Shown piece after piece: positions 22,249-31,823 of a DNA stretch of 34,074 nucleotides. The stretch's first letter is position 1. Each line of letters begins with the position of its first letter. The stretch is from JABDGR01 sp964561455 (GTDB taxonomy: Bacteria > Verrucomicrobiota > Verrucomicrobiia > Opitutales > JABDGR01). The translations under genes and the position numbers were made by a program. Under the pieces are notes generated by a model that made no database searches, had not been told where the DNA came from, and worked only from the letters and a program-made list of their open reading frames with translations. The stretch is from NCBI GenBank assembly GCA_964561455.1, contig CAZLPS010000037.1, positions 1 through 34,074 of the forward strand, given 5' to 3'.

Positions 22249-25200
22249 TTACGGCGCTGGTTGCACCACGAGACGGAGGAAAACAGTGCCGTTGGCCGGA
22301 ATGGCCACGCTGGCCTGGAATTGTGAAGTTTGGGCGTTCGGGTCGGCGAGTTGCACGACGATTCCACCGGTGGTCACCGTTTGCCAGGTGACCAAGTCGT
22401 AAGAATATTGCGCGATTAGCGATACCCCGGCAAGCGCCTTGAGCTGGTTGTATTGCAATACGAGATACGGCGAGTTGTTGACCATTTGGGTCCCGACGTT
22501 GGGCAATTGGTCGGGCGTGGGCGCGGCGCCCAAATTCATGGCAAAACGCGCGAGATTGGGAATGGGGTCGCCAAACGCCAGGGCGCTGGGTTGCAAACTC
22601 GCGCCGGAAAGGTTCAAGCCCGCAGCCCAGGTCAAATACCCCGGCGGAACGACCGTCAATGCCGCCGATGCCGACAGGGCACCCGGGCTGATGCCGTTGG
22701 TAGCCATGCAACGGAACTGGGCGCCGCTCAGCGAGACCGTGGGGCCGTTAACCGCGAGCGTCGCGGTATTTCCGCCGGTGAAAGTTCCGGTGCTGCCAGT
22801 AAGGTTGCTCCAAGTTGAGCCGCCGGCGGCGAGCATCTGCCATTGATAGGAGATCGCGGTGGGCAAACCGGAGGCCGCCACCGTAAACGTCGTCGAATTG
22901 CCGGCCGTAATGACCTGGCTGACGGGTTGCGTCGAGAACACCGGCGCCTCGGTGAGGTTGAGGGTCTCGCCATTCGAAGTGACGTTGCCGACACTGACGT
23001 TGCCAAGCTCGTTGCTGACGAAGCATTGATATCGGTCGCCATTCATGTCCGGCGTCGTGGCATTCAAGATTAGGTTGGGCGTAAGCGAGCCATGGAAGGT
23101 GGCGTTGTCCGTCAAATTCACAAAATTGCCGCTGCCGCCCACCTGGCGCTGCCACTGGTAGGTGGGCGCAGGAATGCCGGTGTTGGGGACCAACGTGACA
23201 TTAAAAACGGCCGGTTGGCCGAGCGTAACGTTCTCGGTGGCGGGTTGCGGGAAGAGCGCCGGCGCCTTGGCGATGGTCAGGGTCGCAATTTGGGAGGTGA
23301 CGGTGGAGTTGAAGGAATTGATGGTGTTGCTGGCAACACATTCGTACTGGCTGCCGTCCATCGTGAGTGTTGCATTGTTAACCGCAAGCGTCGAACTGCC
23401 AGTGCCATTGGTAATGGTCACGGATGAATTCCCGTTGCGCGGGCTGGTAAACGTCCCGCCCACACTCGGTTTGATTCGCCACTGAAAAGTCGGATTCGGA
23501 TTGCCCGACGCCGCCACCAAAAACACTGCTTTTTGGCCCACCAGCACGATGAGCGAACCCGGCTGGCTGGTGATGGAGGGTGGGGCTTGGACGGTGAGCG
23601 CGACCACCGCAGACGTTTGGGAATTTATGCTATTGGAGACCATCAGTCTGAACTTGTCGCCGTTCATGGCCAGGGAGGTCGCGTTGACCGTCAAAGTGGC
23701 AGTGGCAGTACCAGCGTAGTTTGCGGTGTCAGTCAAATTGACCCAGGTGCCATTGCCCCCGGGCAGACGCTGCCATTGGAAGGAAGGCACCGGCAGGCCC
23801 GAAACATTCGCCGTGAACGTCGCCGTACTTCCGGCAAGCGTTGTTTGCGCCGTCGGCTGGGTCACGATGGCCACCGGTGCCTGGATACTTAGCGTCGCCG
23901 CTTGGGACGTTGCGCTGCCCGCCGCATTACTGGTGAAAAGACGAAATTGGTCGCCATTCATCGCAACCGTGGTGGCATTCACGGTCAACGTCGCCGTGGC
24001 CGATCCATTATAGGTGGCGCCATCCGTCAAATTGGCCCAAGTGCCATTGCCGGCAGGAAGGCGCTGCCACTGGTAAGCTGGTGGTGGCGTGCCGGTGGCG
24101 GATGCCGTGAACACCGCGGCGTTGCCGGTGATGGCGGTTTGGGAGCTGGGTTGAATCGAGAATCCGGGTGGCGATTGAATCCCCAGCGTGGCAGAATTGG
24201 ACGTGACGCTGCCGAGCGTATTATTTATCACGACCCGGAATTGATCACCAGCCATGGCAAAAGTCGTCGCATTGACAGTCAGCGTCGCCGAGATGGAACC
24301 GTTGTAAGTGGCGCCATCACTTAAATTCGCCCATGTACTGCTTCCACTGGGCAGGCGCTGCCATTGGAACGTCGGCGGCGGCAGGCCGGACGCCAGGGAT
24401 GCGAAAACCGCCGGATTGCCAACGGACACAATCTTCGATCCCGGCTGGATGGTAAATGCGGGTGGCGCTTGCATGGTCAGCGTGGCCGCGCTGGAAGTGA
24501 GGTTACCCGCCGCATTGCTGATGATCACGCGGAACTGGTCGCCATTCATGGCCACGGTGGTGGGGTTAATCGTCAAGGAGGCGGCGGCGGTGCCAGTATA
24601 GGGTGAACCGTCCGTCATATTGGCCCAGGTGCCACCGCCGGCGGGAAAGCGCTGCCATTGGAAAGTGGGCGAGGGGACACCCGTGGCAGACGCCGCGAAA
24701 ACCGCCGACGTTCCCGCAGTTGCAATCACTGTGGTCGGTGACTTGGTGAATATCGGCAGCACTTGCACCGCAAGTGAGACCGCATCGGAGACCGCATCGG
24801 GCGGGGCACCGTTGCTCGCCACGCAGCGGAATTGATCACCGGTCATTGCCGTGGTCGTGGCATTCACGATCAAGGTCGCCGCGGCGGAGCCATGGTATGT
24901 GGCACTGTCCGTCAAATTGGCCCAAGTGCTGTTGCCAGCCGGCAGCCGCTGCCATTGGTAATAGGGAGCGGGGAAGCCCGCTGCGGCAGTGGAGAATGCC
25001 GCGCCATTGCCCGCCAAAACGATTTGGGGCGAAGGCTGGGTGACAATTACGGGAGGGCCCTGCTCCAACAACACTGCGGCGTTGGAAATGGCGTCCGGGT
25101 TGACGCCATTGCTGGCGACACAGCGGAACTGGCTGCCATGCAAATAAAGGGCGGCGGAAAGTACCGTCAGTTGGGGGGTGGTCGTGCCGCCAAACAGGGC

Positions 25201-28200
25201 GCCATCCTCCAAGTTGCTCCAAGCCGTGCCCCCGGCCGACAAAATCTGCCACTGGTAACCCGGCACCGGTACGCCCACTGCCGCCGCGCCAAATGAGGCG
25301 GAGCCACCGGGGACAGTCACCTGCCCCACCGGCTGCAAAGTAAAGGCTGGCGAAAATTGAATGCTGAGCGTGGCGCTAATGGAAGTGAGGTTACCGAGGA
25401 AGTTACTGACGAAGCAGCGGAATTGGTCGCCGTCCATCGCCGTGGTGGTACCATTTATGGCCAGGGAGGCGGTGGCCGTGCCGTTGTAGATGCCGTCATC
25501 CGTCAAGTTTTCCCACGATGCACCGCCGCTGGCCAGTCGCTGCCACTGGAACGAGGGGACGGGCAGGCCGCTGGCTGTCAGCGCGAATATCGCCGTCCCG
25601 CCGACAATACTGGTCTGGTCCCTCGGCTGAGTCGTGAGGGCGGGGCCCGTTTCGATGGCCAGAGTGGCGGCGGTGGATGCGGTATCCGGGCTGATTCCAT
25701 TACTTGCCACGCAACGGAACTGGCTCCCATCCATGGCAAAGGTGACAGCATTAATGGTTAACGACGCCGTGGTGGTGCCATTGAAATTGGTGTCTTCAGC
25801 CAAGGTGGCCCAGACCGAGGTGCCCGCCGGAAGAATTTGCCACTGATAAACAATCGTATTTGGGAAAGCCGTCGCCGCAACGGCGAACAATGCCGGGCTG
25901 CCGACGGATGCCTGTTGATCGGCCGGTTGCAGCGTGAATACCGGCGGCGACCACACGGTTAAAATGGCGGTGTTGGAGTTGAGGTTACCCACCGAATTTC
26001 CAATCAGCACCCGGAACTGATCCCCATTCATTCCGGCGGTGGCATTAATCGTCAGGGTGGTTGATGTAACGCCACTGTAGGCAGAGTTGTTGGTCAGATT
26101 GGCCCAAGTGCTGCCGCCGTTGGCCAGGCGCTGCCATTGCAGCGTCGGCCCGGGATTGCCATTGACGGTCACGGAAAATACCGCCTGATTGCCGGCGGTT
26201 ACCGTCTGGTTGGCCGCCGGCTGGCTCTGGAAGGACGGCAGATACTGGACGGTGAGCGGGGCGGCGTTGGAAATGGCGTCGGGGCTGATGCCGTTGCTGG
26301 CCACGCAACGGAACTGGCTGCCGTCCAGTGAGGACGCTGCGGACGTGATGGTCAACGCGGGGGTGGCGGTGCCGCTGAAAGTGTCGTTATCGCTCAAGTT
26401 CACCCAGGTGGCGGTCCCGGCGGTGAACATTTGCCATTGATAAGAAATGGCATCCGGGAAACCCGTGGCTGAAACCGCAAAGTTGGCGGTGCCGCCGGCA
26501 AGAATAATTTGGCCGGCAGGTTGGATGGTGAATACTGGCGGCGACTCGACCACCAAGGTGGCCGCGTTGGAGATCACGCTTCCGGCCCCGCTGGAAATCG
26601 AGCAGCGAAACTGGTCGCCATTCATGGATCCGGTGGCGCGGGTGACCGTCAGCGTCGCCGTGGCGGTGCCGTTGTAGGTTGCATCATCCGTCAAATTTGC
26701 CCAATCGCCGCCCCCGGCGGGGAACCGCTGCCATTGGAACGCCGGGGCCGGCGAGCCGCTCGCCACCACGGTGAATTGGGCACTGGCTCCGGGAGGAACC
26801 GTCTGATTACCCGGTTGAGTTTGCAAAATGGGAGCGGCCACTAATATGGCTTTGCGGACGGTGTCATTAAACGTGTCGGCGATGTACAGCACGCTCGAAT
26901 TGGCTGCGACCACACCGTAAGGCTGATTGAATTGGGCGGCGCTGCCAAAGCCGTCCGCGGTGCCGGGATTGCCCGCGGAACCCGCGATGGTCGTCACCAC
27001 GCCCGCGGAGGTTATTTTGCGAATACTGTGGCTGTTGGTGTCGGCGACATAAAGATTGCCGGCATTGTCCACGGCAATGCCGCCCGGATAGTTGAACCTG
27101 GCATTGGCGCCGGTGCCGTCCGCCACGCCGGCCGCGAGGGCACTCCCGGCAAACGTTGTCACATTGCCCGCCGGGGTGATTTTGCGGATGACGTTGTTGT
27201 TGGTGTCGGCGACATAAACATTTTTGGCCGCGTCCACGGCGAGAGATTGGGGGGCATTAAACAGCGCGCTGGTGCCATTGCCATCGGCAAAGCCGGCCGT
27301 CGTCTGGCCGGCAAGCGTGGTGACATTGCCGCCGGGGGAAATTTTACGAATGAGGTTGTTATAAGAGTCGGCGACGTAGATGTTGCCGCCGGAATCCACC
27401 GCGATGCCGGAGGGGAAATTGAATCCCGCATTGGTGCCGGCGCCATTGCTGCTGCCGGGCACGCCAAAGGAACTGCCCGCAAAGGTCGTTACGGTGCCGT
27501 TGGCCAGAATTTCGCGTATGGCGTTGTTGTTCGAGTCGGCCACGAACACATTGCCCGCGCTGTCCACGTCGAGGGCGTTGTTGAAATTGAACAACGCGGA
27601 CAGGGCGCCGCCGTTGGTGGTGCCCGTGGCGCCGGGGGTGCCCGCGTAGAGGGTGACATTGCCGTCCGGGGTGATTTTGCGGACATCGCTACCACCGGTG
27701 TCGGCGACAAAAATGTTGCCGCCGGAATCGAGTGCCACGTCGTTGGGCAAATCAAACTGGGCGCTGTTTCCCCGGCCGCTGGCGGTGCCGGCGGTGCCAG
27801 TCTGGCCGGCGAAGGTTGTGAGAAAATATTGTGGATTAACCACCACGAGGGTCGCCGCGGGGGAGGCCACACCGTCAAACACGCAGCGAAACTGGTCGCC
27901 GCTCATATCGGCCGTGGTGGCATTGACGGTCAAGGTCTGCGTCGCCGTTCCGGCGTAGGTGAGGTTATCGGTCAAATTGGCCCAGGTGGATGTATTCACC
28001 CCCATGCGCTGCCACTTGATGGCTGAAACACCATTGGCGGGCAGGGCGCTGAACCCGGCGGCCTGCCCGGCATTTACGGTGACATTTTGCGGCGCTTCCA
28101 AAATCGTGGTGAGTTGCAAGAAGAGCGCCGGGAAAACCGGCACGCCCAAGCCCGACGCCAGGTCGTAGCCGGGGCCCGCGCCATAACCACCGATATTGCC

Positions 28201-29913
28201 CGAAACAATGTCGCGAAAAACCGCGGAATTCTGCAACGGATAGATTTTGGGGCCCAAGAGGCCGAGTGGCGCCGCATTCTTGGCGACGCGGGCCTGGTTG
28301 ATGAGCGCTGCAAATCCCGCCCACGTGGGCGTGCTCCAACTCGTGCCACCCACCGTGGTATTTGCGCCATTGAAACGAATGAGGCAACCCGTGTTCGGAT
28401 CAGCAGGGGCGGAAACGTCCGGCAACAGGCGATTGGCCAAACCCTCGTAGACACCAGGCGAGGGACTTATCACCACCACGCCCGGGACCGTCCCGCCCGT
28501 CTGCCAGGCCGGTTTGGCGAAGAATACACTCGTACCGCCGCCGGAGCCCGACCAGGTCGTTTCGCTGGTGACCACGGCGCTCGAGTTCATCGTGATGCTG
28601 GTTCCGCCGACGCCGGTCACGTTCGGGTCGCAGGCCGGGGTTTCCACGGACAAGCTGCCGCCGGGAGCGGAGCCGTTGTCGCCCGTGGCGGCGAACACGG
28701 TCACACCCGCGCTGGCCAGTTGCAGCAGCAAATTGTCGTCGGCGGTCAATTGGGCGGAGGTGCTGGAGGTTTCACCGCCGCCATAGCTGAGCGAAAGGAT
28801 GTGCAGGCCAAATTCGGGATGGGCGACGACATCGTTGTAAACCTGCTGGTAGGCCGTGTCCAAATCTGCATTGCTCAAGCTCGGGGTGCCGTAAAGGCGA
28901 ATGTGCGCGGCCGGCGCGAGGGAGCTACTCCACTCGACGTCGAGGCTGGCTTCCTCGACATCAACGGAGTTCTTGGTGGCGGTCGGACCGGCATTGACGT
29001 TGACGAAGGACACATTGCCGAGAGTTTGGGTAACGTTGCATACCGACCAAAACTTTGTCAGATCACTCGTCTGCGGATAACCCGACATGATGATGGCGAT
29101 GGTCTGACCGGCGCCGGTTTGCGTGAGGGTGTTTGCGCCGTAAGCCGTGGCGATGTCGCGTGGAATGTAAGGAGTGGAGCCGAGGGCGCCAGTCGAATCC
29201 GGCTGGGCCTGCGGATGCACCAGCTTCGGATGTTTGCGTAAATGCGGTTGCAGCCCGTTTATGCCCACCAGCGCGGGCGCCAGCGCCGCGGGCACACTGG
29301 GCGCGGTGACGGCCGAAGTGAATTCACCGTCGGCATTCGCCACCCGTGCAAACGTAACTTGAAAGGCGTTTTGCACCTGCGCCACCGTACCGCTTGCAAT
29401 GAGAAGGGCCGCGCCGGATTCCGGGCTGAGGGTGAAGCCCTGCTGGCGAAGCCAGCGGGCGGTGGCGTCATAGTCCGACGCCAGCGGCCAATATTTCTGC
29501 GCCATTTCCGACGAAGAAATAATTTCGCCCCGGGCCACCCGCGCCTGCAGTTCCGGCACATTGCGCAGCTTCAAACTCACGGTGAACGGCATCAGCGCAT
29601 TCATCTCCGCCGGCCGCAAATTCGTGCGCGTGACGCGGGCCTCGGCCGCATTGGCCGTACCGGTTCCGGCGATGGTTGGTTGGAGTCCCGCCGGCACCTC
29701 CTTGATGCTGGCAGCCAGCGTCGCCCGGGGCGAGCCCCCGGTGTCCGCGACCGGTGTCAGAACCCCGGCGGCGCCCGGTGTCACGGCACCCACGTAGGGA
29801 GCCATCACTAGGCCAAGGAGCAGGAGGGCCATCACGCCGCAGCGACCCCATGCCCGCTTGGGCAAAGGAACCATGCCGTCAAACCCATGAACGGGTGGCG
29901 TCCAATAATCCAT
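22249..29913 (-). CDS. Giant secreted sedolisin (S53) with NHL and Ig-like modules
   Basis: This 2554-residue, 7.7-kb gene encodes a secreted multidomain serine-carboxyl peptidase. In order it has a signal segment (GVMALLLLGLVMAPYVGAV, about 26-44) and a pro-kumamolisin activation domain (about 95-225). The S53 domain (about 245-600) carries E321/D325 (EASLD), Asp412 (AATGDNGS) and Ser525 (GGTSWSTP), plus the Ca site region FRDIVSGNIGGYGAGPGYD. One Ig-like module (about 607-690) precedes six NHL repeats (about 695-1025, each like VADTNNNVIRKITPAGNVTT), which should form a beta-propeller. Then come about 14 Ig-like modules (about 1026-2420, marked by YQWQRLPAG and MNGDQFR) and a C-terminal domain ending FLRLVVQPAP. 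No PEP-CTERM anchor is seen. The S53 family acts at acidic pH; the modules suggest polymer or surface binding. A second start at Met14 is possible. Confidence 0.92.
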   Translation of the reverse strand: MDYWTPPVHGFDGMVPLPKRAWGRCGVMALLLLGLVMAPYVGAVTPGAAGVLTPVADTGGSPRATLAASIKEVPAGLQPTIAGTGTANAAEARVTRTNLRPAEMNALMPFTVSLKLRNVPELQARVARGEIISSSEMAQKYWPLASDYDATARWLRQQGFTLSPESGAALLIASGTVAQVQNAFQVTFARVANADGEFTSAVTAPSVPAALAPALVGINGLQPHLRKHPKLVHPQAQPDSTGALGSTPYIPRDIATAYGANTLTQTGAGQTIAIIMSGYPQTSDLTKFWSVCNVTQTLGNVSFVNVNAGPTATKNSVDVEEASLDVEWSSSLAPAAHIRLYGTPSLSNADLDTAYQQVYNDVVAHPEFGLHILSLSYGGGETSSTSAQLTADDNLLLQLASAGVTVFAATGDNGSAPGGSLSVETPACDPNVTGVGGTSITMNSSAVVTSETTWSGSGGGTSVFFAKPAWQTGGTVPGVVVISPSPGVYEGLANRLLPDVSAPADPNTGCLIRFNGANTTVGGTSWSTPTWAGFAALINQARVAKNAAPLGLLGPKIYPLQNSAVFRDIVSGNIGGYGAGPGYDLASGLGVPVFPALFLQLTTILEAPQNVTVNAGQAAGFSALPANGVSAIKWQRMGVNTSTWANLTDNLTYAGTATQTLTVNATTADMSGDQFRCVFDGVASPAATLVVVNPQYFLTTFAGQTGTAGTASGRGNSAQFDLPNDVALDSGGNIFVADTGGSDVRKITPDGNVTLYAGTPGATGTTNGGALSALFNFNNALDVDSAGNVFVADSNNNAIREILANGTVTTFAGSSFGVPGSSNGAGTNAGFNFPSGIAVDSGGNIYVADSYNNLIRKISPGGNVTTLAGQTTAGFADGNGTSALFNAPQSLAVDAAKNVYVADTNNNVIRKITPAGNVTTFAGSALAAGVADGTGANARFNYPGGIAVDNAGNLYVADTNSHSIRKITSAGVVTTIAGSAGNPGTADGFGSAAQFNQPYGVVAANSSVLYIADTFNDTVRKAILVAAPILQTQPGNQTVPPGASAQFTVVASGSPAPAFQWQRFPAGGGDWANLTDDATYNGTATATLTVTRATGSMNGDQFRCSISSGAGSVISNAATLVVESPPVFTIQPAGQIILAGGTANFAVSATGFPDAISYQWQMFTAGTATWVNLSDNDTFSGTATPALTITSAASSLDGSQFRCVASNGISPDAISNAAPLTVQYLPSFQSQPAANQTVTAGNQAVFSVTVNGNPGPTLQWQRLANGGSTWANLTNNSAYSGVTSTTLTINATAGMNGDQFRVLIGNSVGNLNSNTAILTVWSPPVFTLQPADQQASVGSPALFAVAATAFPNTIVYQWQILPAGTSVWATLAEDTNFNGTTTASLTINAVTFAMDGSQFRCVASNGISPDTASTAATLAIETGPALTTQPRDQTSIVGGTAIFALTASGLPVPSFQWQRLASGGASWENLTDDGIYNGTATASLAINGTTTAMDGDQFRCFVSNFLGNLTSISATLSIQFSPAFTLQPVGQVTVPGGSASFGAAAVGVPVPGYQWQILSAGGTAWSNLEDGALFGGTTTPQLTVLSAALYLHGSQFRCVASNGVNPDAISNAAVLLEQGPPVIVTQPSPQIVLAGNGAAFSTAAAGFPAPYYQWQRLPAGNSTWANLTDSATYHGSAAATLIVNATTTAMTGDQFRCVASNGAPPDAVSDAVSLAVQVLPIFTKSPTTVIATAGTSAVFAASATGVPSPTFQWQRFPAGGGTWANMTDGSPYTGTAAASLTINPTTVAMNGDQFRVIISNAAGNLTSSAATLTMQAPPAFTIQPGSKIVSVGNPAVFASLASGLPPPTFQWQRLPSGSSTWANLSDGATYNGSISATLTVNATTFAMAGDQFRVVINNTLGSVTSNSATLGIQSPPGFSIQPSSQTAITGNAAVFTASATGTPPPAYQWQRLPAGNGTWANLTDGATYNGSATATLTVNATTVAMNGDQFRLFTSNAAGSATSQAATLSIQAPVAIVTQPTAQTTLAGSTATFTANVSGLPVPSFQWQRLPGGNGTWVNLTDTANYAGTATATLTVNATSLAMNGDKFRLMVSNSINSQTSAVVALTVQAPPSITSQPGSLIVLVGQKAVFLVAASGNPNPTFQWRIKPSVGGTFTSPRNGNSSVTITNGTGSSTLAVNNATLTMDGSQYECVASNTINSFNSTVTSQIATLTIAKAPALFPQPATENVTLGQPAVFNVTLVPNTGIPAPTYQWQRQVGGSGNFVNLTDNATFHGSLTPNLILNATTPDMNGDRYQCFVSNELGNVSVGNVTSNGETLNLTEAPVFSTQPVSQVITAGNSTTFTVAASGLPTAISYQWQMLAAGGSTWSNLTGSTGTFTGGNTATLAVNGPTVSLSGAQFRCMATNGISPGALSASAALTVVPPGYLTWAAGLNLSGASLQPSALAFGDPIPNLARFAMNLGAAPTPDQLPNVGTQMVNNSPYLVLQYNQLKALAGVSLIAQYSYDLVTWQTVTTGGIVVQLADPNAQTSQFQASVAIPANGTVFLRLVVQPAP
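22700..26835 (-). repeat. Tandem Ig-like module repeats in the giant gene
   Basis: About 14 degenerate coding repeats, each roughly 270-330 bp. The protein pattern is Q-P-x-x-x-x-V-x-x-G-x-x-A-x-F, then FQWQRLPAG-type, WANLTD, GTATATLTVNATT and GDQFR. At DNA level, recurrent words such as CGCTGCCATTGG and ACGCAACGGAACTGG are visible between copies. Copies are diverged enough that recent expansion is not obvious, but they could recombine or mis-assemble. Confidence 0.85.
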
Positions 29914-29963
29914 TTATTTCCAGTAAAAAATCAATTTGCCGGCCAGCGGGGTTGCCGGTCATT

Positions 29964-29979
29964 CTGGCCCGCGGGCCAG
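29964..29979. promoter_or_regulatory. 16-bp perfect palindrome in divergent spacer
   Basis: CTGGCCCGCGGGCCAG is perfectly self-complementary. It lies in the 147-bp gap between the divergent giant peptidase and methyltransferase genes. Two TTGCCGG words sit just to its left (29936-29957 region). It could be an operator for either gene or a chance GC palindrome; no paired -35/-10 was convincing here. Confidence 0.3.
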
Positions 29980-30060
29980 CCGCGTCCCGACTGTTGAAAT
30001 GCTATCAGCCAGAGACCTGTTTTTCAAGCAAATGGCCCGTTAAATAACTGTAAATCCCCC

Positions 30061-30798
30061 ATGAATGCCGACCACGTCAAAGCCTACTATAACCAGCCGG
30101 GAGTGGTCACCGACTACGCCCAAGCCGTCAGCCGCATCGGGTTATGGCGGTCGGAAGAGAAGATTTTCAAACGCCTGTTTAAACCGGAGCAGACGCTGCT
30201 GGAACTGGGCTGCGGGACCGGGCGCATCGCGTTCGGGCTGTGGGAGTTGGGGTACAAGCACCTCCTCGGCGTGGACCTGGCCCGCGACATGGTGGAGGAG
30301 GCCCGCCGCATCAACAAAGTGCTCGAATACGGCGTGAGCTTCCGGGTGGGCGATGCGACCAAATTGAGCTACGGTGACGGCGAATTCGACGGGGCGATTT
30401 TTGGCTTTAACGGCCTGATGACCATCCCGCGCCGGGAGAACCGGCGCGCGGCCCTGCGCGAGATCCGCCGCGTGCTGCGGCCCGGAGCGTGGTTCGCCTT
30501 TACGACCCACGACCGCGTCAGCGAAAAATATCGCGCTTTCTGGGTCGCCGAGGAACAGCGCTGGAAGGAGGGCAGGCAATCGCCGGAGCTCAATGAGTTT
30601 GGCGACCGGCTGCTGGAGAGCCCGCACGGCCTCTCGTTCATCCACATCCCCACTCGCGAAGAAATTCTGGAAGACCTGGCCGTCACCGGCTGGCGTTACG
30701 AGGTCGACGCCGCCCGCGCCGATCTCGCCAACGAAAAGGACCTGGTCCGCGTCTTCGGCGACGATTGCCGCTTTTGGGTCGCGCAAAATCCGGCATGA
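30061..30798 (+). CDS. Class I SAM-dependent methyltransferase
   Basis: This 245-residue cytoplasmic methyltransferase has the Rossmann-like SAM-binding fold. Motif I is LLELGCGTGRIAFGL (residues 46-60), followed by the acidic ribose-binding Asp72 in LLGVDLARDMVEEARR. Motif II/III is YGDGEFDGAIFGFNGLMTIP, with REIRRVLRPGAWFAFTTHD in the post-III region. The family methylates small molecules, lipids, proteins or RNA; nothing here identifies the acceptor. The ATG at 30061 is preceded by CCCCC with no Shine-Dalgarno sequence. It is divergent from the giant peptidase and convergent with the SpoIIM-like gene, so it is probably monocistronic. Confidence 0.92.
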   Translation: MNADHVKAYYNQPGVVTDYAQAVSRIGLWRSEEKIFKRLFKPEQTLLELGCGTGRIAFGLWELGYKHLLGVDLARDMVEEARRINKVLEYGVSFRVGDATKLSYGDGEFDGAIFGFNGLMTIPRRENRRAALREIRRVLRPGAWFAFTTHDRVSEKYRAFWVAEEQRWKEGRQSPELNEFGDRLLESPHGLSFIHIPTREEILEDLAVTGWRYEVDAARADLANEKDLVRVFGDDCRFWVAQNPA

Positions 30799-30861
30799 CG
30801 GCGAAGCCAGGTTTCGAGGCGCGCATGCGCGAATGCGGGAGCGCTTCTGCGTTGGCGCTGA

Positions 30862-31500
30862 TTAGTGTACGAGGTCGAGCGGGGTGGGGCCGACAACCAG
30901 AAGGATGACGTGAGGGGTGACAAAGGTTTCAATCAAGGCGGCTAACGCCAACAGCAGGGCAATCCCCGGCAGAGCTTTCAAGCCGGCGATATAATTGTCT
31001 TTCAAAACCGCAATCCGTTTCCCCTCGGCGCGGGAGCCGAGCCATGCCCAGCCGATTTTCAGTCCAATTGCTGCGCAAAGGATGATGGTCGGCAGTTCGA
31101 TAATGCCGTGAGGCACGATCGCCGCCGCCAGCACCAGCAGGGAAAGGCTGAAGCTGTGTTTGGCGCCAAACAGCATTACGGCGCTGACGCAGCCCATGGC
31201 AAAGCCGTTGGCCACCAATGCGAACACCGGCGCCAACCCGACCAGGACGCCGAGCAGCAGGCATATTGCCGAACTCAGAAAGTTGTGCAGGAAAATTGTC
31301 GTGGCCTCGGAAAAGCCCTCGGTTTTATCCTGCAAGAATTTTTCCTTCAACATCTTTAAAAAACTCATCACCAGTTCCGGCCACAGGGCGTACACCGCCA
31401 CCCCAATGCCGCCGCCGAGCAAAAACCAGCCCATGGCGATCAGCAGCCATTGTTTGTGGTCGGAAAAAAGCCTCCGGTAGTGGGCGAATAGTTTTTTCAT
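30862..31500 (-). CDS. SpoIIM-family (stage II sporulation protein M) membrane protein
   Basis: The product is a 212-residue membrane protein of the SpoIIM/DUF95 family. About five to six hydrophobic segments are visible, including WLLIAMGWFLLGGGIGVAVY, FLHNFLSSAICLLLGVLVGL, PVFALVANGFAMGCVSAVML and LAAAIVPHGIIELPTIIL. The HG-I-x-E-(L/I)-P motif is characteristic. In endospore formers SpoIIM works in septal peptidoglycan remodelling. In other bacteria the family is common but uncharacterised, so no sporulation is implied. The ATG at 31500 (MKKLFAHYRRLF) fits the family; upstream ATGs add non-conserved Ser/Pro-rich residues. It stands alone on the minus strand. Confidence 0.88.
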   Translation of the reverse strand: MKKLFAHYRRLFSDHKQWLLIAMGWFLLGGGIGVAVYALWPELVMSFLKMLKEKFLQDKTEGFSEATTIFLHNFLSSAICLLLGVLVGLAPVFALVANGFAMGCVSAVMLFGAKHSFSLSLLVLAAAIVPHGIIELPTIILCAAIGLKIGWAWLGSRAEGKRIAVLKDNYIAGLKALPGIALLLALAALIETFVTPHVILLVVGPTPLDLVH

Positions 31501-31823
31501 GCACATGGGGGAAACCGTGCGGGATGCACTCGGCATCATGGGTTGGCTGGGTGGGTGCGGGTCTGGGCGCTGTATGGTGATAGACACCGGCAGACCCACA
31601 ATCGCACAAGAATCCTGGCTTGCCACCCGAAAATTCGCCAGGAGGCGACCGGCGGAAAATGGGATTTATCCCGTCGGGAATTCAAAGTAAAAAAAGCTGG
31701 GGCCAAAGGGCTTGTTACAAGCGCGGTGCTTTAGACCGCGTTGCGAAAACGAGCCATCATCGCAATTTTCCGGTCTTGCGCATGGACACGCAAGGGAGAT
31801 AATTTGCGCACCCACCCCACCCC
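31501..31823. other. Divergent spacer with a lone REP-like arm
   Basis: This 323-bp gap lies between the SpoIIM-like and esterase genes and has no convincing ORF. At 31720-31742 it holds a single arm, AGCGCGGTGCTTTAGACCGC, related to the arms of inverted repeat C. It has an inner CGCGG/CCGCG stem but no matching second arm, so it is a solo or decayed REP unit. The esterase promoter lies at its right end. Nothing else was recognised. Confidence 0.6.
31775..31803 (+). promoter_or_regulatory. Probable promoter of the esterase gene
   Basis: A -35-like TTGCGC (31776-31781) and a -10 GATAAT (31798-31803) are 16 nt apart, predicting a start near 31810, about 14 nt before the ATG. The inverted repeat CTTGCG (31775-31780) and CGCAAG (31789-31794), spaced by 8 nt, overlaps the -35 and may be an operator. 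Confidence 0.4.

Noticed and set aside
26932..29241. Plus-strand open frames of 364 and 384 codons opposite the giant peptidase gene
   Set aside because: Both are mirror images of the repeated NHL and S53 coding sequence, with low-complexity Gly/Arg/His translation and no domains.
30820..30831. CGCGCATGCGCG palindrome between convergent methyltransferase and SpoIIM-like genes
   Set aside because: Short alternating GC palindrome with no loop or T-run; not convincing as a terminator or operator.
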